Part shown: positions 35,987-44,901 of the stretch, in pieces
Position numbering within the stretch: the stretch's first letter is position 1
Layout of the letters: each line of letters starts with the position of its first letter
Made by a program: the position numbers and the translations under genes
The notes under the pieces: model-generated
The model's input: the letters and a program-made list of their open reading frames with translations, nothing else
What the model was told of the DNA's origin: nothing
Databases searched by the model: none
Assembly (NCBI RefSeq): GCF_900129085.1
Contig: NZ_FQUF01000005.1
Location: 1-64,000 of the forward strand
DNA: 64,000 nt
Direction: 5' to 3'
Source: Atopostipes suicloacalis DSM 15692
GTDB taxonomy: Bacteria; Bacillota; Bacilli; Lactobacillales; Carnobacteriaceae_A

Positions 35987-36400
35987 ATGAAAAAGCAATG
36001 GAGTATTGTGTTATTAATTACCTTAATTTTACTTGTCGTCGTATTTTCAGTAATGAACGTAGATCCTGTAGCGATTAATTTTGGCTTTACCATGATTAGA
36101 GTGCCCTTGGTGGTTGTTATTATTGTTACTTTGTTGATTGGTGTTTTAATCGCCGTAATTTTATCAACGACCATGATTTTACAAAATAAAAGTGAACAAA
36201 AGAAATTGAATAAACGTTTAGTAGAATTCGAAGAAGAGTCAAAAAAAGATAAAGATGAATTAAAGACTCGTCATAAAAAAGAAGTAGAATCTTTAAAAGA
36301 AGATAAAGATAAAGCTCAAACAAAAATTCGTGAACTCGAACGACACATTCAAAATATACAAAAAACAAATTCTACACAGGGGAAAAACGAAAATATATAG
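35987..36400 (+). CDS. LapA-domain inner-membrane protein with coiled-coil tail
   Basis: 137 residues; GAGAGGATG upstream of ATG 35987. Two membrane helices (about 5-24 and 38-63) flank the short VMNVDPVAINFGF loop, the pattern of the LapA (DUF1049) domain. A highly charged coiled coil (about 70-125, alternating Lys/Glu/Asp) follows in the cytoplasm. In Gram-negatives LapA works in lipopolysaccharide assembly, which cannot apply here; the role in Firmicutes is unknown. It stands between the rnz-SDR pair and recJ, as in several Lactobacillales. Confidence 0.7.
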   Translation: MKKQWSIVLLITLILLVVVFSVMNVDPVAINFGFTMIRVPLVVVIIVTLLIGVLIAVILSTTMILQNKSEQKKLNKRLVEFEEESKKDKDELKTRHKKEVESLKEDKDKAQTKIRELERHIQNIQKTNSTQGKNENI

Positions 36401-36460
36401 TTAAAAAGAGTTTGAATTTTTCCTATGTACTAAATGAAGAAAGAATAACTTTTAATAAAA

Positions 36461-36490
36461 AAAGTGGGAGCAGAAGTTCCCATTTTTTTA
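36461..36490 (+). terminator. Terminator between lapA-like gene and recJ
   Basis: AAAGTGGGA (36461-36469) pairs with TCCCATTTT (36478-36486) with one wobble, then T-run. It lies just before the chosen recJ start and rules out the longer reading of that gene. Confidence 0.75.
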
Positions 36491-36516
36491 TTGATAAAGA
36501 TATTAGAGGTGATAAA

Positions 36517-38817
36517 TTGGTTACCCTATCAGAAAAAAAGTGGACAAATGAGCAACAAGTAGTAGAAGAGAAAGTGAAACAATTATCTAAAGAACTCGAT
36601 GTGTCGGAACTATTTATCAAAGTGTGTCTACAAAGAGGTTTAACAAATTCAGAAGAAATCAAAAGGTTTATAACGTTAGATGAAAATTGGTTTCATGATC
36701 CCTTCTTACTCCATGATATGAATAAAGGAATGGAACGTATTGCCACTGCCCTTGAAAATAATGAAAAAATAACGGTTTATGGCGATTATGATGCAGATGG
36801 GATGACAAGTACGGCACTATTAGTAGAAACGCTTGATTCTCTAGGTGCGAATGTAAGTTATTATTTACCCAATCGTTTTGTTGAAGGCTATGGCCCGAAT
36901 ACAGAAGCTTTTGATAAAATAATCAAAGAAGGAACTTCTCTGATTATAACCGTAGATAATGGAGTGGCTGGTCATGAAGCCATTGAATTTGCTAAAAAGC
37001 AAGAGGTAGACGTTATTGTAACAGATCACCATGAGTTACCGGAAGAATTACCGGATGCTTATGCGATTATTCATCCAAAACATCCAGAGGGAAACTATCC
37101 GTTTACTGATTTAGCGGGGGTCGGCGTTGCATTAAAAGTGGCTACCGCTTTAACTGGAGAATTACCAGTAGAGATGCTTGATCTAGCAGCGATTGGGACA
37201 GTTGCTGATTTAGTATCATTAACTGATGAAAATCGTGCGATTGTATCTTTTGGTCTACAAATGTTAGAAAATACTCAAAGAGAAGGCTTATTGCAATTAT
37301 TTAATGTAATGGGTAAAGATCCAGAAGAAGCTTCTGAAGAAACAATCGGCTTTCAAATTGCTCCTCGCTTAAATGCAGTGGGTCGATTGGGAGATGCAAG
37401 TCCATGTGTTGAATTGTTGACCACACATGAAATAGAAGAAGCACGTCAGCTTGCTGAGTATGTAAATGAACAAAATGAAGAGCGGAAAAAAATTGTCGAC
37501 GAAATAACAGTTGATGTGTTAAATAAATTAAATCAACAAGAAGATGCAGAAGTGGTTGTACTTGCAGATGAACATTGGCATCCAGGAGTTCTAGGAATCG
37601 TAGCTAGTCGGGTGGTAGAAAAAACACATAAAGCCACACTACTTTTTACGATTGATTCGGACACGGGGATAGCTAAAGGATCAGGGCGTAGCATTCCTTC
37701 TGTTAATTTATATGAAGCGCTTTTAGAAATTGAGGATTTATTTACACAATTCGGTGGTCATCATATGGCTGCGGGGATGAGCGCAGAAGTGGATCAATTA
37801 CCTTATATTTATAAAGGATTAGCTGAGTATATAAGCCAATTAGAAACAACAGACAGTTATCAAGAAGTTGATGCCTATATTCCTATAAAAGATTTATCGA
37901 TTGATTCAATAAAAGAATTAGATCAGTTAAGACCTTTTGGAACAGATAATAGTAAACCAATCATTGCCTGTACTGAAGTTAATGTACTAGAAAAAAGAAA
38001 AGTAGGAGCAGAAGGTGACCATTTAAAACTATTAGTGGGTCAAGAAAATCACCAATTGGATATTATTTCTTTTCAAAATGGAAAAGTAAGCGATGTGTTA
38101 TATGAACAACAAGTAATTTCTGTTGCAGGATATGTAGAAGTGAATGAGTGGAATGGCTTTTCTAAACCACAAATGCAAATGCTTGATATTCAACTTCCAG
38201 GTCCAGCTATTATTGATCAGAGAACGAGCGAATTAACAAAAGATCATTTTAAACAGCAAGCCGCAGATTATATCTTTTTTAATAAAAATCTATATGATAA
38301 AGCACAAACTTTGATTCCTGATTCTTCTCGAGCAATTTTACTTGAAACGGAAGAAGAAGCACTCGCTTATAAAGCGATTCAAGAGATGATTATTGTGGAT
38401 TGTCCGTTGTCTATCCGTCAATTCAAAGAAACCATTTCAGGAAATATCGATTTTGTTGTTCGATGTTTTTTCTATAAAAAGAATCATTATTACTTAATGG
38501 GCTTACCCAGTCGAGAGGATTTTGCGAAAACATATAAATATTTTGCAAAACATAAAAATATTGATTTACAAAATGAAGGGCACCTCTTAGTTCAACAATT
38601 AAACATGGAAAGTGCGAAAGTATTTTTGATAGTTAAAGTGTTTTTAGAGGCAAAGTTTGTTATAATCAATAATGGTATATTAAATATAATAAACAGTCCA
38701 GAAAAGAAAGATCTTCAAAAAACTAAAACTTTTTTAGAGACAAAACAACAAATAGCAGCAGAAGAGTTATTTCTTTATAGTTCATTTAAAGAAATCATTC
38801 TTTCAATTAGTAAATAA
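36517..38817 (+). CDS. recJ: Single-stranded-DNA-specific exonuclease RecJ
   Basis: 766 residues from TTG 36517, which has AGAGGTG seven bases upstream. An earlier in-frame TTG at 36412 would read through a terminator. RecJ degrades 5' ends in recombination and mismatch repair. The DHH phosphoesterase core has YGDYDADGMTS (about 86), IITVDNGVAG, VTDHHELPE and a DLAGVGVALKVA segment; the DHHA1 and OB regions follow (GSGRSIPSVNLYEAL, FGGHHMAAG). A C-terminal extension (about 560-766) is the Gram-positive RecJ tail. It is 48 bases ahead of apt, as in Bacillus. Confidence 0.93.
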   Translation: MVTLSEKKWTNEQQVVEEKVKQLSKELDVSELFIKVCLQRGLTNSEEIKRFITLDENWFHDPFLLHDMNKGMERIATALENNEKITVYGDYDADGMTSTALLVETLDSLGANVSYYLPNRFVEGYGPNTEAFDKIIKEGTSLIITVDNGVAGHEAIEFAKKQEVDVIVTDHHELPEELPDAYAIIHPKHPEGNYPFTDLAGVGVALKVATALTGELPVEMLDLAAIGTVADLVSLTDENRAIVSFGLQMLENTQREGLLQLFNVMGKDPEEASEETIGFQIAPRLNAVGRLGDASPCVELLTTHEIEEARQLAEYVNEQNEERKKIVDEITVDVLNKLNQQEDAEVVVLADEHWHPGVLGIVASRVVEKTHKATLLFTIDSDTGIAKGSGRSIPSVNLYEALLEIEDLFTQFGGHHMAAGMSAEVDQLPYIYKGLAEYISQLETTDSYQEVDAYIPIKDLSIDSIKELDQLRPFGTDNSKPIIACTEVNVLEKRKVGAEGDHLKLLVGQENHQLDIISFQNGKVSDVLYEQQVISVAGYVEVNEWNGFSKPQMQMLDIQLPGPAIIDQRTSELTKDHFKQQAADYIFFNKNLYDKAQTLIPDSSRAILLETEEEALAYKAIQEMIIVDCPLSIRQFKETISGNIDFVVRCFFYKKNHYYLMGLPSREDFAKTYKYFAKHKNIDLQNEGHLLVQQLNMESAKVFLIVKVFLEAKFVIINNGILNIINSPEKKDLQKTKTFLETKQQIAAEELFLYSSFKEIILSISK

Positions 38818-38865
38818 TTATTTTGTTTATTTATTGTGAAACTATTTATAACGAGGAGAAAACAA

Positions 38866-39378
38866 ATGGATTTAAGTAAATATATTGCTTCAGTACCAGA
38901 TTATCCTGAAAAGGGAATTACTTTTAGAGATATTTCCCCTTTGATGGCTGATGGCGATGCATACCGTTACGCAACAGAACAAATTGCAAACTATGCGAAG
39001 GATAAGAATGTGGATGTAATCATAGGGCCTGAAGCTCGCGGCTTTATTGTAGGTTGTCCAGTAGCTTATGCGCTTGGCGTGGGTTTTGCTCCAGCTCGAA
39101 AAAAAGGAAAATTGCCCCGTGAAACGGTCGAAGTAACTTATGGATTAGAATATGGAGAAGACACCCTTCAATTGCATAAAGATGCAATTCAGCCGGGTCA
39201 AAGAGTGTTGGTTGTTGATGATTTATTAGCAACAGGGGGAACTTTAGCGGCAACGATCGAGCTTATTGAAAAGCTAGGCGGAGAAGTAGTGGGGACTGCT
39301 TTCCTTATTGAATTACTTGAGTTAAAAGGACGAGAAAAAATAAAAGGGTACTATATTTATTCCCTATTGAAATATTAG
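38866..39378 (+). CDS. apt: Adenine phosphoribosyltransferase
   Basis: 170 residues from ATG 38866, with CGAGGAG upstream. It converts adenine plus PRPP to AMP in purine salvage. It has the family N-terminal hood ([22 protein letters not shown]), the PEARGFI loop and the PRPP-binding motif [13 protein letters not shown] (about 117-129). Length equals the norm for the family. Together with punA and deoB it completes a salvage route for adenosine. The operon ends at the terminator that follows. Confidence 0.95.
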   Translation: MDLSKYIASVPDYPEKGITFRDISPLMADGDAYRYATEQIANYAKDKNVDVIIGPEARGFIVGCPVAYALGVGFAPARKKGKLPRETVEVTYGLEYGEDTLQLHKDAIQPGQRVLVVDDLLATGGTLAATIELIEKLGGEVVGTAFLIELLELKGREKIKGYYIYSLLKY

Positions 39379-39382
39379 ACAA

Positions 39383-39437
39383 AAAAACCTTAAGTGGTTG
39401 AAAAGATTTTTTTCTTTTCAATCCACTTAAGGTTTTT
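39383..39437. terminator. Strong bidirectional terminator between apt and lexA
   Basis: A 24-bp stem with one bulge (39383-39406 with 39413-39437), A-run on the left and T-run on the right, serves both convergent genes. Confidence 0.9.
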
Positions 39438-39447
39438 AATATACGAA

Positions 39448-40083
39448 TTAATAAACATGCGTACGGTAAAGAGAAATGACTCTACCAAGTATTTTAACAT
39501 CTGGCAAAATAATAGGGTCAAGTTCATCATTTTCAGGCTGTAAACGAATATGTGAGGTTTCTTTATAAAATCTCTTACATGTTGCCTCGTCTTCCTGTGT
39601 CATTGCAATGACTACATCTCCATTATTGGCTGTTTCTTGTCTTTTGACAATGACTAAATCGCCATCCAATATTCCAGTATTAATCATACTATCTCCTCGG
39701 ATAGTTAACATAAATAAATCATCGGCATTATATTGAATATGATCAGGAGTTGGAAAGAAATCTGTAGCTTCTTCTACAGCCAGAATAGGTTCTCCTGCGG
39801 TAACGACTCCTAATAAAGGAATCTGTCCTGAGTTTTGATTAATTCCTAACTTGTTGAGCCCATCTTCAGTCAATTCAATTGCACGAGGTTTTGATCGGTC
39901 ACGAATAATAAAACCCTGATCTTCCAAGCGGGACAGATGACCATGTACAGTAGATGTAGAAGCTAACCCTGTTGCATTACATATTTCACGAACAGTTGGG
40001 GGATAACCACGATCTGAAACTTCTTCATGTATAAACATTAAAATTTCGTGCTGCTTCTCTCCTTTTCGACCTCTTTTTGCCAT
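39448..40083 (-). CDS. lexA: LexA SOS repressor
   Basis: 211 residues on the minus strand, AAAGAGGTG before ATG. The N-terminal winged helix ([27 protein letters not shown], residues about 8-65) binds SOS boxes. The C-terminal S24 domain has the self-cleavage site Ala96-Gly97 (VVTAGEP), Ser132 in RGDSM and Lys170 in CKRFYKE. All catalytic residues are present, so RecA-stimulated cleavage should work. It is divergent from ynzC and is autoregulated by the boxes at 40160-40190. In Bacillus, yneA and yneB stand between lexA and ynzC; both are missing here. Confidence 0.95.
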   Translation of the reverse strand: MAKRGRKGEKQHEILMFIHEEVSDRGYPPTVREICNATGLASTSTVHGHLSRLEDQGFIIRDRSKPRAIELTEDGLNKLGINQNSGQIPLLGVVTAGEPILAVEEATDFFPTPDHIQYNADDLFMLTIRGDSMINTGILDGDLVIVKRQETANNGDVVIAMTQEDEATCKRFYKETSHIRLQPENDELDPIILPDVKILGRVISLYRTHVY

Positions 40084-40133
40084 GAAAACACCTCTTTATT
40101 TCATTAATATTCTAATTAATAAGTTCATAAATT

Positions 40134-40162
40134 ATTATAGCATATGAAATTAGGAGATTCAA
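40134..40162 (-). promoter_or_regulatory. lexA promoter overlapping an SOS box
   Basis: On the minus strand TTGAAT (40157-40162), 17-base gap, TATAAT (40134-40139). The -35 box overlaps the SOS box at 40160-40173 by three bases, so LexA bound there would block it. Confidence 0.75.
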
Positions 40163-40173
40163 ACGTTTGTTCG
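40160..40173 (-). promoter_or_regulatory. SOS box 1 (LexA operator)
   Basis: CGAACAAACGTTTG on the minus strand matches the Gram-positive consensus CGAACRNRYGTTYG at every position. Confidence 0.88.
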
Positions 40174-40176
40174 TAG

Positions 40177-40190
40177 AAATGTATGTTCGT
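40177..40190 (-). promoter_or_regulatory. SOS box 2 (weaker LexA operator)
   Basis: CGAACATACATTTC on the minus strand differs from the consensus at two positions of the second half-site. It starts 17 bases from box 1, which puts the two boxes on nearby faces of the helix for cooperative binding. Confidence 0.55.
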
Positions 40191-40328
40191 ATTCCTTAAG
40201 TTATTCAATTACTATTATTTTTGTGAAAGTGTTTTATTTATTTGAGATTAATGCTTTTTCATGCTAGTTATTTCTCAAAGTATTTGGTAAGATTAGAGAC
40301 GTAGTAATTTTAAAGGAGCTGAATTAAA

Positions 40329-40568
40329 TTGTCAGAAGAATTAATTAATAAAATTAATGCTCTTGCTCAGAAAAGTAAAGAAGAAGGATTAACTGAAAGT
40401 GAAAAAGAAGAACAAAAGAAATTAAGAGAAGAATATTTAGAGTTAATTCGAGGACAAGTTAAAAGTCATTTAGCGGGAATAAAAATAGTAGACGAAGAAG
40501 GTAATGACGTTACTCCCAAAAAGGCTAAAGAGTTAAAGAAAAATAAAAATAATAACAATAATGTTTAA
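40329..40568 (+). CDS. ynzC: DUF896 family small protein (YnzC-like)
   Basis: 79 residues from TTG 40329, with AAAGGAG ten bases upstream. An antiparallel helix pair, [19 protein letters not shown] and [19 protein letters not shown], is followed by the conserved [20 protein letters not shown] end typical of DUF896. B. subtilis ynzC is in the SOS-controlled yneA-yneB-ynzC operon opposite lexA; here it is the only survivor and reads from the divergent side of the SOS boxes, so it may be SOS-induced. Molecular function unknown. Confidence 0.85.
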   Translation: MSEELINKINALAQKSKEEGLTESEKEEQKKLREEYLELIRGQVKSHLAGIKIVDEEGNDVTPKKAKELKKNKNNNNNV

Positions 40569-40588
40569 ATAATGAAAGGATTGAAAGA

Positions 40589-42586
40589 ATGTTTGATAAA
40601 ACAGATCAATTAGCAGTAGATTCAATTCGTACTTTAAGTATAGATGCCGTTGAAGCGGCTAATTCAGGCCACCCGGGTTTACCTATGGGGGCAGCACCAA
40701 TGGCTTATGCATTGTGGGCCAAGCACTATAAAACGAATCCGAAAAGCTCACAGTGGTTTAACCGCGACCGCTTTATTTTATCTGCGGGACATGGTTCAGC
40801 CATGTTATATAGCTTACTTCATTTATCCGGTTTTGATGTTTCGATAGAGGACTTGAAAGATTTTCGTCAATTAGGAAGTAAAATGCCAGGACATCCAGAG
40901 GTTCATTTAACAGATGGAGTTGAAGCGACGACTGGGCCATTAGGTCAAGGTTTCGCAAACGGTGTAGGAATGGCGATGGCAGAAGCTCATCTTGCAGCCA
41001 CTTACAATAAAGAAGACTTTCCTGTTGTTGATCACTATACATACGTTTTAGCCAGTGATGGTGATTTACAAGAAGGAATTTCCCATGAAGCAGCAAGTCT
41101 AGCCGGTCATTTGAAATTAGGAAAATTGATTGTTTTATATGACTCTAACGATGTTCAATTGGATGGACCGACAAACAAAGCATTCAGTGAAGATATCCAA
41201 AAACGATTCGAAGCTTATGGATGGGACCACAGCTATGTAGAAGATGGCAATGATTTAGAAGCAATAAATGAAGCTATCGATGCAGCTAAAAATGTGACCG
41301 CTAAACCAACTATTATTGAAGTTCGAACGGAAATTGGTTATGGTGCGCCAAATGCTGGAACATCAGCTGTACATGGAGCCCCCCTTGGAACAGAAGGAAC
41401 AGAAACGGCCAAGAAAAATTATAATTGGACCCATGAAGCCTTTGAAGTACCGGAAGAAGTTTATACTCGCTTCAAGGAAAATATAATTGATAAAGGGACA
41501 CAAGCAGAAGAAAAATGGGAAAAGCTAGTCGAAGAATATGTGAATAAATACCCTGAACTCGGAGAAGAATTTAAATTAGCTTTATCTGGAGAGCTTCCAG
41601 AAAATTGGGAAGATAACTTGCCAAGTTATGAAGAAAATCAAGATGGACCAGCTAGTCGTGAAACTAGTGGGGAAGTTTTAAACGCTATTGCTGAAGTCGT
41701 TCCTAACTTTTGGGGAGGATCAGCCGATCTATCTGGATCCAATAAAACGATGATTGATGATGTAGGTGATTTTGCGCCAGATCACTACGAAGGAAAGAAC
41801 ATTTGGTACGGAGTGCGTGAACATGCGATGGCTTCTGCCTTAAATGGGATTTTACTTCATGGCGGAACGAAATCCTTTGTATCGACTTTCTTTGTTTTCT
41901 CTGATTATTTACGCCCAGCGGTTCGTTTAGCAGCACTCTCTGAAATTCCAGCCATTTATGTATTAACTCATGACTCTGTAGCTGTGGGTGAAGATGGACC
42001 AACGCACGAACCGATCGAACAATTATCTAGTTATCGAGGAATGCCAAATGTAACGATGATGCGACCAGCGGATGCGAACGAAGTTGCGGCAGCATGGAAA
42101 GTGGCCTTAGAGTCTAAAAACCGTCCGACCTTATTGGCTCTAACGCGTCAAAATCTACCGGTACTCCCGAATACAGAAAAGCTCGCATTAGAAAATGTTG
42201 AAAAAGGAGCTTACGTGTTGTCTCCAGCAGAAGGAGACGCGGAAGGCTTGCTTCTAGCTACAGGATCTGAAGTGCAATTAGCTGTTAGCGCACAAAAAGA
42301 ATTGCGTGAAAAAGGACATGACGTAGCAGTTGTTTCTATGCCAAGTTTTGAGTTGTTTGAGTTACAATCTGAAGAATATAAAGAATCTGTTTTACCAAAA
42401 GATCTTACAAAGCGTGTAGCGATTGAAATGGGTGCACCATTTGGTTGGGATCGTTATGCAGGGACAGATGGAAAGATTATGGCGATTAATCGCTTTGGCG
42501 CAAGTGGTAAAGGCGAGGAAGTTATTGAACACTTAGGATTTACCGTAGAGAATGTTGTTGATGAATATTTATCTTTAAATCGTTAA
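40589..42586 (+). CDS. tkt: Transketolase
   Basis: 665 residues; GAAAGGATTG before ATG 40589. It is a thiamine-diphosphate enzyme that moves two-carbon units between sugar phosphates in the pentose phosphate path. It has [24 protein letters not shown], the ThDP/Mg motif [16 protein letters not shown] and [10 protein letters not shown] in the first domain. The pyrimidine domain has [13 protein letters not shown] with the cofactor Glu and [14 protein letters not shown]. The C-terminal domain ends near VVDEYLSLN. The size and HGAPLG and DRF-type (NRDRF) residues fit transketolase rather than DXPS. Confidence 0.95.
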   Translation: MFDKTDQLAVDSIRTLSIDAVEAANSGHPGLPMGAAPMAYALWAKHYKTNPKSSQWFNRDRFILSAGHGSAMLYSLLHLSGFDVSIEDLKDFRQLGSKMPGHPEVHLTDGVEATTGPLGQGFANGVGMAMAEAHLAATYNKEDFPVVDHYTYVLASDGDLQEGISHEAASLAGHLKLGKLIVLYDSNDVQLDGPTNKAFSEDIQKRFEAYGWDHSYVEDGNDLEAINEAIDAAKNVTAKPTIIEVRTEIGYGAPNAGTSAVHGAPLGTEGTETAKKNYNWTHEAFEVPEEVYTRFKENIIDKGTQAEEKWEKLVEEYVNKYPELGEEFKLALSGELPENWEDNLPSYEENQDGPASRETSGEVLNAIAEVVPNFWGGSADLSGSNKTMIDDVGDFAPDHYEGKNIWYGVREHAMASALNGILLHGGTKSFVSTFFVFSDYLRPAVRLAALSEIPAIYVLTHDSVAVGEDGPTHEPIEQLSSYRGMPNVTMMRPADANEVAAAWKVALESKNRPTLLALTRQNLPVLPNTEKLALENVEKGAYVLSPAEGDAEGLLLATGSEVQLAVSAQKELREKGHDVAVVSMPSFELFELQSEEYKESVLPKDLTKRVAIEMGAPFGWDRYAGTDGKIMAINRFGASGKGEEVIEHLGFTVENVVDEYLSLNR

Positions 42587-42623
42587 TCCATCATCTTTAA
42601 ATAATACGATGAAAAGAATGATG

Positions 42624-42652
42624 AACAGCTGACTTTTTGTCAGCTGTTTTAC
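42624..42652 (+). terminator. Rho-independent terminator after tkt
   Basis: AACAGCTGAC (42624-42633) pairs perfectly with GTCAGCTGTT (42639-42648), followed by TT and a mixed tail. Confidence 0.7.
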
Positions 42653-42813
42653 ATTCTGTTATTCTTAGCCATTTAAATTGTTGAGGTTAGATAAATATGA
42701 GATAAATTTAATCTGTCTTCGTTTTATGGTTTTACTTTCGATTCATTTTAGGTAAAATAGTAGTTGTGTATAAATTGAAAGATTTAAATAATAGAAGATT
42801 GGAGTGAAGAAAT

Positions 42814-43050
42814 ATGAAATTAGGTTTAGCAATATTTCTAATTATATTGGCATTAGTTGGTGGTTTAGCAGCTGGATTTTTCCTTGCACGTCGTTACATG
42901 ATAAAGTATTTTGAAGAAAATCCACCGATTGATGAAACAATGATACGTACAATGATGCTTTCAATGGGGCAAAAACCATCTGAACGAAAAATCAACCAAA
43001 TGGTTAGTCAGATGAAAGGGCAAGCTAAGAACAAAAATAAAAATAAGTAA
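42814..43050 (+). CDS. yneF: Small membrane protein, YneF family
   Basis: 78 residues, TTGGAGTG before ATG 42814. An N-terminal helix ([29 protein letters not shown], spanning two entries of about residues 3-31) anchors it. The conserved [31 protein letters not shown] follows in the cytoplasm (about 33-62). This is the UPF0154/YneF family, and in Bacillus it also follows tkt. Function unknown. Confidence 0.9.
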   Translation: MKLGLAIFLIILALVGGLAAGFFLARRYMIKYFEENPPIDETMIRTMMLSMGQKPSERKINQMVSQMKGQAKNKNKNK

Positions 43051-43056
43051 TCTAAG

Positions 43057-43096
43057 AACGAACAGTCATTTAACTTTTAAAAGCTGTTCGTTTCTT
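43057..43096 (+). terminator. Terminator after yneF
   Basis: AACGAACAG (43057-43065) pairs with CTGTTCGTT (43084-43092), then TCTTTG; the long loop and short T tract make it moderate. Confidence 0.6.
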
Positions 43097-43138
43097 TGAA
43101 TTTAAAAAACAAATAGCCAAATAAGAGTAGGTGTATGG

Positions 43139-44899
43139 ATGGGAATATATAAGAAACTAAGTTGGTTTTTTAAGGATAAATGGAAATCTTATTTCATTGC
43201 AATTATCGCTTTATTGTTTGTAGCCATCTTGCAGTTGATTCCTCCACGTATTATTGGCGTGGTCATAGATGAAATTGCAACGGATGTGATTACAACAAAC
43301 TCGTTAATGAGGTGGTTAGTCATCTTAGTTTTAACGGCAGTTGCTCAATATGCTTTACGTTATGTATGGCGTGTAAATATATGGGGAAATGCTCAAAGAT
43401 TAGAAAAAATTATGAGAAACCGCTTATATAAACATTTTACAGAAATGGATAGCGAATTTTACCAGAAATATCGTACGGGAGATTTAATGGCACATGCTAC
43501 CAATGATTTAAGAGCTTTACGTATGGTGGCCGGTGGTGGGATAGTCACAATGGCAGATTCTTTAAGTATTACTGTGATTACTATAACTGCTATGTTTGTA
43601 GTTGTTGATTGGCGTCTAACATTGTTGGCGATTATACCTTTGCCTTTCTTAGCGGTAGCTTCTAGGTATCTAGGAAGAATGTTACACACTCGTTTTCGAG
43701 GTGCACAAGATGCTTTCTCACAAATGAATAACAAAGTACAAGAAAGTTTACAAGGAATTAAACGAATTAAAACATTTGGCCAAGAAAAAGAAGACATCGA
43801 AGAATTTCATGAACAAACAGATAATATAGTCGCCAAAAATAGAGAAGTTTATAAAATAGATTCGTTATTTGATCCTGTTTTAGATTTAATTATCGGGAGC
43901 TCTTATGTGATTGCTATCATTGTTGGTGGACATTTAATTTTAGATATGGAAATCTCAGTGGGAGAATTTGTTACTTTTATCAGTTACATAGGAATGTTGG
44001 TTTGGCCAATGTTTGCAATTGGACGTCTTTTTAATATTATCGAAAGAGGTTCAGCAAGTTATGAACGGATTGAATTATTATTAAGTGAAAAGTCAGCGAT
44101 TGTCGAAAGAAAAGGTGCTGCTAATGAACCGCCTGCAGGTGATATTGAGTTTAAGGTGGATTCATTTAAGTATCCAAACAGTGAAGAAGTTGCCTTAAAA
44201 GATGTTTCTTTTAATATAAAGAAAGGAAATACTTTAGGGATTGTCGGAAAAACCGGGGCAGGAAAAACAAGTATCTTAAAACTTTTATTGCGTGATTATG
44301 ATCATTATGACGGCGAAATAAAATTTGGTGATAACGATATTCGAAACTATACATTGGATGCTTTATTGCAAAGCATTGGTTATGTACCACAGGATACCTT
44401 TCTATTTTCCACGTCTATTCGAGACAATATTCGCTTCAGTGATCCTACTCTTTCACAAGAAAAAGTTGAAATTGCTGCAAAAATATCAGACATTCACGAT
44501 GATATTGTGTCAATGCCAAATGGCTATGATACACAAACAGGTGAACGAGGGGTGTCTCTTTCAGGGGGACAAAAACAACGTGTGTCTATAGCTCGTGCGT
44601 TAATCAAAAACCCTGAACTCATGATATTGGATGATTCTTTGTCTGCTGTCGATGCAAAAACGGAAGAAGAGATTCTTCGAGGATTAAAAGAATTAAGAGA
44701 AGATCAAACGACAATTATTGTTGCTCATCGTATTAGTTCTTTAATGCATGCGGATGAAATCATCGTACTGGATGAAGGAAAGATTACTGAACGTGGGACA
44801 CATGAAGAGCTAATCGAACAAAATGGTTGGTACAATGAAATGTACAATAAACAACAATTAGAACAAAAGATACCTGAACTTGGGGAGGAAGGTGAGTAG
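43139..44899 (+). CDS. Heterodimeric ABC exporter subunit 1 (degenerate ATPase site)
   Basis: 586 residues. A six-helix transmembrane domain (about 1-310) is fused to an ATPase domain: Walker A GKTGAGKTS (K376), signature LSGGQ (474-478) and Walker B LMILDDS. The residue after the Walker B Asp498, normally catalytic Glu, is Asp499. This is the mark of the degenerate half of LmrCD/BmrCD/YheIH-type heterodimers. It is three bases ahead of the partner gene. Such pumps export drugs or lipids; substrate cannot be read here. The start ATG 43139 has GTAGGTG upstream. Confidence 0.88.
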   Translation: MGIYKKLSWFFKDKWKSYFIAIIALLFVAILQLIPPRIIGVVIDEIATDVITTNSLMRWLVILVLTAVAQYALRYVWRVNIWGNAQRLEKIMRNRLYKHFTEMDSEFYQKYRTGDLMAHATNDLRALRMVAGGGIVTMADSLSITVITITAMFVVVDWRLTLLAIIPLPFLAVASRYLGRMLHTRFRGAQDAFSQMNNKVQESLQGIKRIKTFGQEKEDIEEFHEQTDNIVAKNREVYKIDSLFDPVLDLIIGSSYVIAIIVGGHLILDMEISVGEFVTFISYIGMLVWPMFAIGRLFNIIERGSASYERIELLLSEKSAIVERKGAANEPPAGDIEFKVDSFKYPNSEEVALKDVSFNIKKGNTLGIVGKTGAGKTSILKLLLRDYDHYDGEIKFGDNDIRNYTLDALLQSIGYVPQDTFLFSTSIRDNIRFSDPTLSQEKVEIAAKISDIHDDIVSMPNGYDTQTGERGVSLSGGQKQRVSIARALIKNPELMILDDSLSAVDAKTEEEILRGLKELREDQTTIIVAHRISSLMHADEIIVLDEGKITERGTHEELIEQNGWYNEMYNKQQLEQKIPELGEEGE

Positions 44900-44901
44900 A
44901 C

